Shown here: piece by piece, positions 55,418 to 64,000 of the stretch
How positions within the stretch are numbered: the first letter of the stretch is position 1
Layout: every line of letters starts with the position of its first letter
NCBI GenBank assembly: GCA_024336345.1
Contig: JANFOG010000001.1
Span: 2,046,001-2,110,000 of the forward strand
DNA: 64,000 nucleotides
Direction: 5' to 3'
Source: Mariannaea sp. PMI_226
Lineage: Eukaryota > Ascomycota > Sordariomycetes > Hypocreales > Nectriaceae
The notes under the pieces: model-generated
Seen by the model: the letters and a program-made list of their open reading frames with translations, nothing else
Told to the model about the DNA's origin: nothing
The model's database searches: none
Program-made: the position numbers and the translations under genes

Positions 55418-57657
55418 TGTGGGTGGATTGGGAGGAATGGGGAGGACGAGGGAGGTGGACGAAGAGGCAAGTGTGAATTCGTGAGGGCGTCGCCAGTTCA
55501 AAATGTCGTCGTTGGACTAGGCGTCCTGTTTGCTGGAGCTTGCTTGCAAAATGCGCAGCTGCGATTGGTCAGTTCGGTAGAATGTCGGGTATGGGGATGT
55601 TGACTAAGCCTGGTCATCCGCTGGCTAGTGCTACTCCAAACTCCAGGCGCAGGATATTACTATGTATTATGGAACCACAACTTCACTCAAAGATTGATAA
55701 TAGTGGCCAAACATAGTATCCTCCTTTTGGCTATCTAAGCTTAGGTAACCTCAAATCACCGGTTATTAACTTAAACATATATTCGGATCCAATATGATAT
55801 ACGTGTAGGTAATATTACTATCACACTAATGGTCAAATTAATGGCACATTTCTCAGTCATAATATGAGGTTGTGGAGGGTCGTTTTAGGCGCATTTCCCT
55901 CTTATCAAAAACTCGGACGGAGAAACCTTGGAGACGGTTATAAATACTTCCCACATGCCCTTTACGGCTTCCCCCCTCTGCTAATCATCAACTACTATTC
56001 CTAATCATAGCCTTTTAGTACCACAGCTGGTCCTCTGATCCCGTTGGAGATGTTATTGCTGATCCTTCCCAACCGTAAAGGCAAACACAGCTCTGGCAGT
56101 CTGGTCCACGGTAGTATAGCAAATCCAGGGACAGACAGGTGAGGGGCACAGACTTCATAGTCCTATTCACACTGTTATAAATACCTAGAGCACTGAGAAT
56201 ATTAATGTAACGAGTTGGCACAAGAGTCAAGATAAGCTTAAAACCAAGGCTATGGTCCTTTGCAATCCATCTAGGTCAGATTGAGGTGACATTGGCCGCC
56301 AAGACAAAAGCCACTCGGTGGGGAGAAACAAACACATTGGACTTGACGCATGGTTTCGACTCCAGGGGAGTAGGGCACGGGCATTGGGACACGAGCTGTT
56401 CTTCCCGTCCTGTGCTCCGTCCTGTGCAATTCCGTATAGTACAGCGCCGTTGTAGGACAATTAAATATGTATTGGGTTATGCTTGTGCTTCGTCCATGCC
56501 CCTCGTACTGGGGTGAAGGAAGGCCACTGTGCAACATGGCATGGTGTTTGGCTGCACAGGAAGGGAATTTGGGACGATCAACAGCTTCTCCGAGCAGCCT
56601 TTGGAACTTCGCAACAAAGGGTACAGTACAACATGCGTCGGTTGAATTACTACGTACGCACAGAGTACGCACTAATAATCATGATGACAATGGACATGGG
56701 GCGGGGCGGGCGTTCAGCTGACCTGGATCCCAGCAAGCAAAAGCCCATGCGGGGGGATCTAGGCCCAGGCCATTTCATACTAGGACATGGCATTGTAGTA
56801 CTCGCTTGCTCAGCAGTAATTAATTACCAAAGATGTTAGCGGTATTGGCCACGCCCAGGGCTAATTTTGGTCCCCTCCTCCAAAGGCTATTGGAACGTTG
56901 GGACGTTGGGACGTAGGCATGGTCAGGTGGCTTGTGGGTGTTCACCACGTTACGATGGCGCATGTATGAGCCCGGTATTGGAAACATTGAGGCTATCGAC
57001 ATTGGCTGCCATCAAGCAGCTTGCTTGGACGTGTGACCATTGACCAACCAAGGCGGCCATTGTTCTATGCACTCAGTTGATTGAGATGTTTATAATGACC
57101 TTGTTCATCTAAACTGCCTATATCCATCCACCCCGTCAAGAAAGCAGTGGCGAAAGGGGGGACGAGCGCATTCTTTCTTGTGCATCACCTTTAATTTGAT
57201 AGTGTGCAAGTTGGATGCTTTCGAGTTTCATCTTTCAATTTTCAGTTTTCAAGCGCTCTGCAACAGCACTCTCACTACCCAAAAAGAAACCTCCCTGCCT
57301 ACAGACTACCTGCTACCAGGAAGACAATCCAAGCTGCATCCGCAGAAAGGAAGTAGGTCGACGACTTACATGCTTACGCCACATCATCGAACCATCTCAT
57401 CTCATCTCTCAGCTTGTTGCACGACCTATATGCGCCCTTGCGCGTGGTATCATCATTCAACTGCCACAGCCGCTCAACGAATATCCATTCAACTTAGACT
57501 TGTCGTCTCAAACGTCAGTTTTCAGTCTTTTCAGGGCTTGCTCTAGGCCGCGTCTTTGATTTGCGTTGCTTTGCTTCGCTTTGCCTTGCCTTGCTTGTCA
57601 TTACGCTGCTAGCAGCATCATTATCATTCTCCTTCTCCGTTTCCTCCCCCCAGTGCC
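55418..57657. other. 2.2-kb divergent spacer
   Basis: Upstream of NUO-24 (left) and the acyl-CoA ligase (right). The part 55640-55860 is clearly AT-rich and TA-dinucleotide-rich. The 10-mer TTATAAATAC occurs at 55938-55947 and 56175-56184. Tandem GACGTTGG units lie near 56893-56910. A TTTGC/CTTGC pentamer series is at about 57559-57598, in the ligase leader. Frames up to 133 codons show no domain. Confidence 0.5.
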
Positions 57658-59613
57658 ATGCCTATCAAGTCTCGGTTTTCTGTACCAGTCCCCAATTGCT
57701 CCATTCAGCAATGGGTATTCGGCTCCCCATCCGGGCCCCTTCCGGACAAGAAAGCCTGGATCGACCCAGACCGCCCAGATACTCACTTTCTCACATATAC
57801 TGAGGGCCGACTCCTAGCCAAGCGTCTTGCAGTTGGTCTCATTGAAGCGGGTCTCAAAGAAGGTGACCGTCTGCTGGTCTACTCGGGGAACAGCATCTTC
57901 TACCCCATTGCGGCCATGGGTGTTTGGATGGCGGGAGGAATCTTCTCCGGAGCCAACAGTGGGTATGTAGCCCGCGAATTAGCATTTCAGCTTAAAGATA
58001 GCGGTGCTTGCATGATGTTCGCATCGGCCGAGCGGTTTGATGTTGCCCTAGAAGCAGCCAGCCTAGCAGGTATGAATCATGATCGAGTATTCTTGTTCGA
58101 CTCTCCGCCCCCCGACTCACTGGAACCCGAGAGCCTCCCCCCGAATGGAAGCAGACACTGGACAGAACTCGTTGCTGCACGAAGCAAGGGAGACGACTTT
58201 GTCTGGAGCGAACCTGGCGACTCTAGTACAGTTACATGTTGCCTCAACTACAGCTCAGGGACGGTACGTAATGGTGGTCGCCTCTTATATAACCTTACTC
58301 ATCTACCAAATAACTCATCACTGACTGACAACTCGCGTAGACTGGTGTGCCCAAGGGTGTAGAGATCACGCACTACAACCAGATCGCCAATGGCATTGGC
58401 GCCGTACATTTCAACAAGCTTGATCCCGACTACGAGGCTCGAACAAGCCGGGCTGCTGCTCTCTGCTTCCTCCCCATGTGTCACGCCTTCAGCATGGGAT
58501 ACTTCATCAACTTCCTCCCTTATGAGCGCATCCCCATATACGTCATGCCTTCCTTCGACTTTCCAAAGATGCTCGCTCATATCAAGAACTTTCGCATCAC
58601 CAGGATCTTCACAGCGCCACCCATCCTTATCCTCATAACCAAGCACCCTCTCGCCCGTGGAGCTGATCTCAGCAGCCTCGACTTTATTGGGTCAGGTGCT
58701 GCCCCTCTTCCTCAGGACACCCAGCGCGAGATCAACGATATGCTACCTCAGGAGCATGGGCGTACAGTCGCGAAGCAGGGTTGGGGGATGACGGAGGCGA
58801 CTTGCATGGCCTTCTCTTGGGATCCCACCCGGCCGTCAAATTCGTCGGTCGGTGAGTTGGTGGCGAACTGCGAGGCCAAACTGATTCACCTCGAAAGCGG
58901 CGCAGAAATCACAGAGGCCAACGTGCCTGGCGAGCTCTGGCTTAGCGGCCCAACAGTCATGCCTGGCTACTGGCGCAACCCGACTGCTACCAGGGAAGCT
59001 CTTGTCACAGACGAAGCCGGAACGCAGTGGCTTCGCACAGGCGACGTCGCTCATGTGGATGTGTACGGACCTGGAGCCAACCTCTACATAGTCGACCGAG
59101 TCAAGGAGCTGATCAAAGTCAAGGGCTTCCAGGTCGCCCCCGCGGAACTGGAAGCCCTGCTCCTGGAGCGAAAAGACGTGGCTGACGCCGCCGTGATCGG
59201 AGTCATGGTTAAGGGGTTCGAGGTGCCGCGGGCGTACATTGTCAAGTCGGCGTCTGGCAAAGACACGACGGAGACGGATATCGCCTCCTGGCTGGCGACT
59301 CGCGTTGCACGACACAAGCAGCTTGCAGGCGGTGTGGTCTTTATTGACGCCATTCCGAAGATCCCTGTACGTCATGTTTTCCCTTCTTCCCCTTTTTCCC
59401 TTCCCCCTTTCGCATGTCATATTCCTTTTCATTATTCGTCCCCTTCCTTCTTTCATTTTTCCGTGTAATTAATATCTACCTATTTTGTTCCATTAACCGC
59501 TAACTGTTCTACCTTTGCCTCCATCTTAGTCGGGCAAGATCCTGCGCAACAAGCTTCGTGAACGGGCCAAAGAGGAGCTTTCTCGCAAAGGAGAGGTGCG
59601 CCCCAAGCTTTGA
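57658..59613 (+). CDS. 4-coumarate-CoA-ligase-like AMP-forming acyl-CoA synthetase
   Basis: Three exons: 57658-58263, 58341-59366 and 59530-59613. Introns of 77 bp (GTACGT..CGTAG) and 163 bp (GTACGT..CTTAG). Product 571 aa. It activates a carboxylic acid with ATP to an acyl-adenylate, then transfers it to CoA. Seen: the P-loop YSSGTTGVPKG at 198-208 (split by the first intron), KQGWGMTEATCMAFSW, GELWLSGPTVMPGYWRNP, WLRTGDVAHVD, DRVKELIKVKGFQVAPAELE and the catalytic Lys of SGKILR (K547). The chain ends in RPKL, a plausible type 1 peroxisomal targeting signal. A further splice is possible at this end (see 59596-59677) and would replace that tail. The substrate cannot be read from sequence. It converges on the oxidase gene; no biosynthetic cluster partners are visible. 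Confidence 0.88.
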
Positions 59614-59677
59614 AGTGAGCTGGCAGCGCTTTCTGTACGAGTGTACTAATCTTTTTGTGTCTATTGACTCCTCGTAG
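59596..59677 (+). other. Possible alternative 3' intron at the ligase C-terminus
   Basis: A TACTAAT branch-site match at 59644-59650 and a CTCGTAG acceptor ending at 59677 follow the stop codon. Donor GTGCGC at 59596 would remove the PKL tail and continue in frame for 16 codons to TAG at 59726-59728. Donor GTGAGC at 59615 would splice only the 3' untranslated region and keep PKL. Both use the same acceptor. Confidence 0.45.
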
Positions 59678-60079
59678 GACGTGACTCCGGACGCGTCAAG
59701 GCGTGATTTTGTAGCACATGCGCAATAGAACCTGTATTGTGCTGTTAGAAAAGGGGCAGCGGTGTGTTGAATGAGTTGTTCTTGACAACCTATCTTAATT
59801 ATCTCCCTTTTTTTGTTCTTTCTCGCTCTATCTCATCTCCTCCGGCATACTCTTCACCATTTTCGGCCCTAACATCAAATTTTGTTATATGTCCACGATA
59901 GGGGCTGTGTCAGGAGCATCAACTTATGATATAGATTGGCTTGATCTGTAATGGACATTTCTAGCTCTTCTCCGGCTGTTTAGAGCAAATAGTTATCTTG
60001 GATAGGCAAGATTTATTTCAGAAATGAATAAAGTCCTTTTCCCAAAAATAAAAACATTTACAGCCGCAGGCAAGCTTTA
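59614..60079. other. Spacer between convergent ligase and oxidase genes
   Basis: 466 bp with both 3' flanks, including the possible final intron and alternative exon (59678-59728) of the ligase. No other gene. Confidence 0.5.
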
Positions 60080-61605
60080 TCAGTCAGACATCAAAGCCCG
60101 AATTTCCTCAACCAATGTTGTAGCCAGGACTGTCTGGCGAGCTCTCTCCGCTCTGCCTTCGTCAATCTTCCACTCAGACGGGATTTTCACACTCCCCGTC
60201 CGCCCCAGGGTCTTCTCCGCAACGTGAATGCCACATCGTGCTGCGACTGGCATCCCGTGGCCAGTATATCCAGCGCTGACATAGAGTCCCTCGCCGCCAC
60301 CTAGGTATCCAGGTACTGGGCCAACCCATGGGTTGTTATCTCTCGAGTACCCCATGATACCTGTCCACTCATACTCTGCCCGCAGCTCCTCATCTTCAGA
60401 TTGGTTCGGTGCCTTGAGCTTCACAGCGGAGTGCATGGCCTCACGTAAACGACGCCCGACAGTCGCATCGACAGTGTCGTCTTGGGAAACGCCGACTTGA
60501 CCGTCGGGTACGCTGAGCCGCTCACCACCTAGAATCAGTTCCCCTGATGGTCTTTGAACGAGATAATCGTCGCCACCGGGACTAATCCACACATGGCTGT
60601 GCTCGAGAGGCCGGCTATCGGTAGGAGGAGTGAGCGCGCAGACTTGACCCCGAACAGGAACGACGAGACCTGTGAACTTGGGAAGAAGATAGGAGGTGTA
60701 GGCGTTTGTTGCGAGGATGACTGTCTTTGCCAATATTTGCCCGCGGGGTGTTTGTACGACCCAAGAGTCGCCGTCCGGTTGAAGCAATTCGACCGGGGTC
60801 TTGGTCTGTAAGTTGAAGAGCTCGGCGTCAACAAGCTGTTCGAGAACCCAAGTCACAAGCTTGTACGGCCACAGCTTCGCGGCCTTGGGTTGGAAGACTG
60901 CCGCGAAAGCGTCCGGGACACGAAGTTTCTTCAGCTCGTCCCTGTCTGTGACTACGGTCGCCTCTTTGGCGATATCGGGGAAATCCCGTCTGAGGCGGTT
61001 GAGGTGCTTCATGACTAGCTCCAATGTCTCGGCATCCGGGATGGTGTGCACGCCGCCAACAGTTTCCCAATCACATGGGATATTGTTTTTAGTGACGAGT
61101 TCAAGCAGAAATTCGTATGTGTCAAGCTCAAACCGAGCATAGTGTGGGCGGGATGCGTAGACCAGAGGTTGACAATGGCCTCCATTCTATGAGGGGGGTT
61201 GTCAGCAAAGCAAGCTAATACCACATTGCCCAGGTCGCAATCTCTGTCATATACGGAAATAATTCACTGCTCTACATCAAGCAAGAGAGAAGGGGAGTGC
61301 AAAGACAGAGATACTGCTTCCGTCAGTTCTCATCTCGTCCAAGATAAACTCACCCGTCCAGTAGCCCCCCAACACACTTCTCTCGCCTCGAGCATCACCA
61401 CCGACTTGCCGCTATCCACTAGCTCGCGGGCTGCAAAAGCCCCCGTAATGCCGCTGCCAACAACGACAACATCGGCCGTACTCGGGAGTTCATCGGTAGT
61501 TCGGTGTCCCAGCAACTTCTCGGATGGTCGATGATGCCAGTAAGACTTGGTGCTATCCGGACTTGGGAGCCCAGCCTGGCCGTCAAGCAGAGTGATGGCA
61601 GTCAT
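60080..61605 (-). CDS. FAD-dependent oxidoreductase, DAO/PuuB-like
   Basis: Two exons: 61605-61354 and 61186-60080. The 167-bp intron has GTGAGT and CATAG ends. Product 452 aa. DAO-superfamily flavoprotein of the kind that oxidises amines or amino acids with O2, releasing H2O2. Seen: the dinucleotide-binding VVVVGSGITGAFAARELV (GxGxxG at 50-55) and LEARE at the end of beta-2. The splice rebuilds GATGR|NGGHCQPL, the GRNGGH signature of gamma-glutamylputrescine-oxidase-like proteins. Toward the C-terminus are TVILATNAYTSYLLPKF, VPVRGQV, GGERLS and GEGLYVSAGYTGHGMPVAAR. No signal peptide and no PTS1 (ends LMSD), so it is probably cytosolic. The substrate is unknown. Confidence 0.87.
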
Positions 61606-62960
61606 GATGAGAGATAATCGGCAAAGCCAAAGGGAGTTTGTTGGAGGAAACAGTGAGGATGTGAGCAGCCCTCAATAGCAATCTTCGTCCCAAGTAAAGC
61701 GGTGTTTAGTTTGACAGCCTACTTAGTGTACAGTAGATATGAGATCGTCTCTGATTATAATTAGGGACGAATCCCAGCTCTCAGAGCCCACAGAACGCAT
61801 ACAACGCATGCAAACCCCGCGCGCGCCTTACCTTAGATTAGAGGCAGAGCACCTTTCTTATCGGCTACGAGCGGCGCTCACTTAACCACCTACTGTGCCT
61901 ACCTATCTACTGTAGGTACTGTAAGCAGATCACTACCTACAGTAGGTACTTTATCTCAATCTTCTTGTTCTTGTATAATCTGTACACAACCCAACTACCT
62001 TGGTTCTTAGCACAACAACCTCATTCATGTCACGATTTCACCAATGAGATAAACGCAAACATTTTCTGGAAAACAGTTTTTTTTGTTGATCGTTGAGACC
62101 TGGTCATATCATATTCATGCCATTTCGTCGTCATAATCGTCAGCAACAATCAAATCAGCTTTCTCTCCAGGTGTCCATCGAGATCCTGGATGCTGTCGAC
62201 ACTTTGCTCCTTCAATGTCCTCGGCTTCCCCTCCTCCATTATTCTATATCTACACATATCTGCGGCGAGACCTGCTAGTCCCTCGAAACCCGTTTTCCCC
62301 TTGAGCCGTTGTTGATTTTTTCGTCTGCACTTCCGTCCTTCCTGTAATCTCCTTGCAGGGACTTACCAAAACTCCTCCATATCTGGATTATTACCCCTGG
62401 TAACCATGTAATTCCAACATGTCTAATCCTTCCAAAATATAGTAGTGTGTACACGCAGTCCTGGTATTGAGACGCAAAAAAAAACCGGAAAAAAAAAGCC
62501 CTATAGCCCATGCTATGCCGCGCATTTCCATGCGCCTCTGCATCCATCCGAGCATGCAGTCATGCCGCCTTGTGATGAAAACAAAAAGATAATGAGAAGA
62601 AAAGTTTGCGCCAGTTCTCCGGTTGTAACTATGCTGTCCGAATTCAACCCACTCCCAATTCGAACTTAGAACAACCGAGTACACAAAACGCCTCGCAGAC
62701 GACAACCTGTTGCTGTCGTCTAGATGTCGTAGTATCGTTATATCGTGTTATGGTAGAAATCCCAGTAGCCACGCGTAGCAATGAGTAATATCCTCGGTCG
62801 CATCCACTTCCGATTCCAATGTCGGGTTCGACATATCCACACATGCCCATGCATCCCAGCCAAAGAACCAACAATTCGAACGCCCAAACAGGCCCATCAA
62901 ACAAATTAGTGATTTCCAGACTTGTAGGCAATCATAGTCCCATATCCTGCCCAAACCACT
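61606..62960. other. Spacer upstream of the oxidase and downstream of WEE1
   Basis: 1.36 kb with the oxidase promoter and the WEE1 3' flank. It includes the inverted repeat listed next and A-runs near 62476-62499. No gene seen. Confidence 0.5.
61907..61945. repeat. 12-bp inverted repeat, 15-bp spacer
   Basis: CTACTGTAGGTA (61907-61918) and its exact complement TACCTACAGTAG (61934-61945) flank a 15-bp spacer, about 300 bp upstream of the oxidase start codon. The arms are made of the TACAGTAGGTA motif also seen at 26013-26024 and 26074-26086. It could form a cruciform or bind a dimeric regulator. Confidence 0.65.
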
Positions 62961-64000
62961 TCAAACATCCGTCATTTCGGTATCGCTATCCACAGTGGTG
63001 ATGGACACTGGAAAGAGCTCACCAGGCCCCCAGTTGCCTTCATAGACTGTCGCGGGCGCAGCGCGATGATCAGCAACCCATCGTATTCCCTCAAGCTCGA
63101 GTATTTGTTGTACAATTGGCCGATCATCAGGTCGTTGCGCTGTCATACGTCGAACAATCGATTCAAGTGAGCTGGGATCACGCGCATTGACCATGAATTC
63201 GGGAGGATGCTGCAGTTCCGATCGCTTAAAAGAGCCGAACAGGTTGCTGGGGTCGTGTGACTTTCCGCTCGAGAAATCATCGCTGTGAACGGACTCAGTA
63301 GGGTTGCCTGTGGTGTCCCGCTGAACCTCGGACGAGGGAGTCCATGTGAGACTTGGCACTTCTGAAAGATCACCTGACCTCAAGGCTTGCCACGTCTCTC
63401 CATTTTCGGGCAAAACAACATTGGCTGCTATTTCAAGAATAATGAGCCCGAGAGAGAAGACGTCAGCAGGCTGGCCAGCTCCTCCCTCCAGCATCTCAGG
63501 GGCCATGTATTCGCGGTCGCCTTCGGTATCAACCTTACCACCACAAGCGGAAGATTGGGCGAGACCAAAGTCACCAATCTTGAGGACACCTTCAAAAGTA
63601 ATGAGAATGTTTGCGGGCTTCATATCAAGGTGCATGAAACCAGCATCATGAATCTCTCTTAGTCCCTATATTTTCGATAGGATATTAGCTTAGAATATTC
63701 AAGATGCAAAGCTTTGCCAACCTACCATGCAAAGATCCTGGACAATCTTGAAGATGCGGAAGTCGTCCAACCGCCCTCCTTTTCCAACATTGCCTAAGAA
63801 TTTATCGAGAGACCCTTCCTCGCAGAACTCGGTTTGAATGTACAGATGGAAGTTGTGTTCCCACTCATCCACGTATTTCACGACATGATCTGCATGCAAA
63901 AGCGCCTTCAGGATCTGCGCCTCGCGAAGCTTGTTCTCCCGATCCTTGGGTCCCTGGTAGGGTTTCTTGCTCTTCTTTACGGCAAAGACTTCGCCCTTCT
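62961..64000 (-). CDS. wee1: Wee1-type mitotic inhibitor kinase, C-terminal part
   Basis: Partial: the gene runs off the right edge. Exons seen: 64000-63726 (incomplete) and 63665-62961, with a 60-bp intron with GTAGGT and TATAG ends. It encodes about 326 residues of the kinase domain and tail. Seen: the ATP-binding lysine in FAVKKSKKPYQG, EDEW-type hinge region (YIQTEFCEEGSLDKFL), GLREIHDAG rebuilt by the splice, catalytic loop HLDMKPANI, DFGLA, and the Wee1 signature EGDREYMAPE. Wee1 phosphorylates the inhibitory tyrosine of the mitotic CDK in the nucleus. An insert rich in Ser/Asp/Thr (about 65 residues) interrupts the C-lobe between WQALRSGDLSEVP and PPEFMVNARDPSSLE. The N-terminal regulatory region lies outside the window. 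Confidence 0.88.

Noticed and set aside
56050..56142. 30-codon ORF with a hydrophobic start downstream of a TATA-like site
   Set aside because: Too short, with only a weak hydrophobic start (MLLLIL) and no cysteine pattern or cleavage context of a secreted peptide.
57658..61605. Secondary-metabolite or catabolic gene cluster built on the acyl-CoA ligase and the flavin oxidase
   Set aside because: Only two enzymes, convergent, flanked by complex I and Wee1 housekeeping genes. No backbone synthase, transporter or transcription factor is nearby.

Overview
The window looks like nuclear DNA of a filamentous ascomycete (Pezizomycotina, most likely Sordariomycetes). The signs are short introns (about 58-220 bp, one of 475 bp) with GT..CTAAC/CTAAT..AG signals, typical fungal housekeeping proteins, no operons, and 0.3-6 kb intergenic spacers rich in homopolymers, microsatellites and short recurring motifs. 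No transposon ORF, CRISPR array, rRNA or tRNA gene was recognised. Exon joins below were made by eye from splice signals and from continuity of conserved protein motifs.

Left third (1-25261): a 5.9 kb gene-poor segment, then a VAC7-type vacuolar phosphoinositide regulator (+), DIM1 18S rRNA dimethylase (-) in divergent array with the U5-snRNP splicing factor PRP6 (+), a small calcofluor-hypersensitive-type membrane-anchored protein (-), a DysF-domain protein of the Mug65/peroxin group (+), a mitochondrial-type PPR protein (+), and a seven-exon PP2C phosphatase of the Ptc2/Ptc3 type (-).

Middle (28200-49919): an AXL2-like cadherin-fold polarity protein (-), an EFM6-like lysine methyltransferase (+), a secreted double-psi beta-barrel (expansin-like) protein with a His-rich propeptide (+), the vacuolar fusion factor CCZ1 (-), then three less conserved genes: a CorA-like membrane protein that lacks the GMN motif (-), a multi-pass membrane glycoprotein of unknown function (+), and a protein with a fungal ubiquitin-like domain interrupted by a low-complexity insert (-).

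Right (52302-64000): a kelch-repeat protein (+), the 24 kDa subunit of mitochondrial complex I (-), a 4-coumarate-CoA-ligase-like enzyme (+) converging on an FAD-dependent amine/amino-acid oxidase-like gene (-), and the C-terminal part of a Wee1-type kinase (-), cut by the window edge.

The genes do not form one pathway. VAC7 and CCZ1 share the vacuole; PTC2, WEE1 and AXL2 belong to signalling, cell cycle and polarity; PRP6 and DIM1 to RNA biogenesis. I found no convincing new multi-gene system. The most interesting signals are gene-level: a splice choice at the 3' end of the acyl-CoA ligase that could switch a peroxisomal targeting signal on or off, overlapping upstream ORFs before VAC7 and before the ubiquitin-like gene, a probable GC-AG intron, and a CorA-like protein without its selectivity motif.
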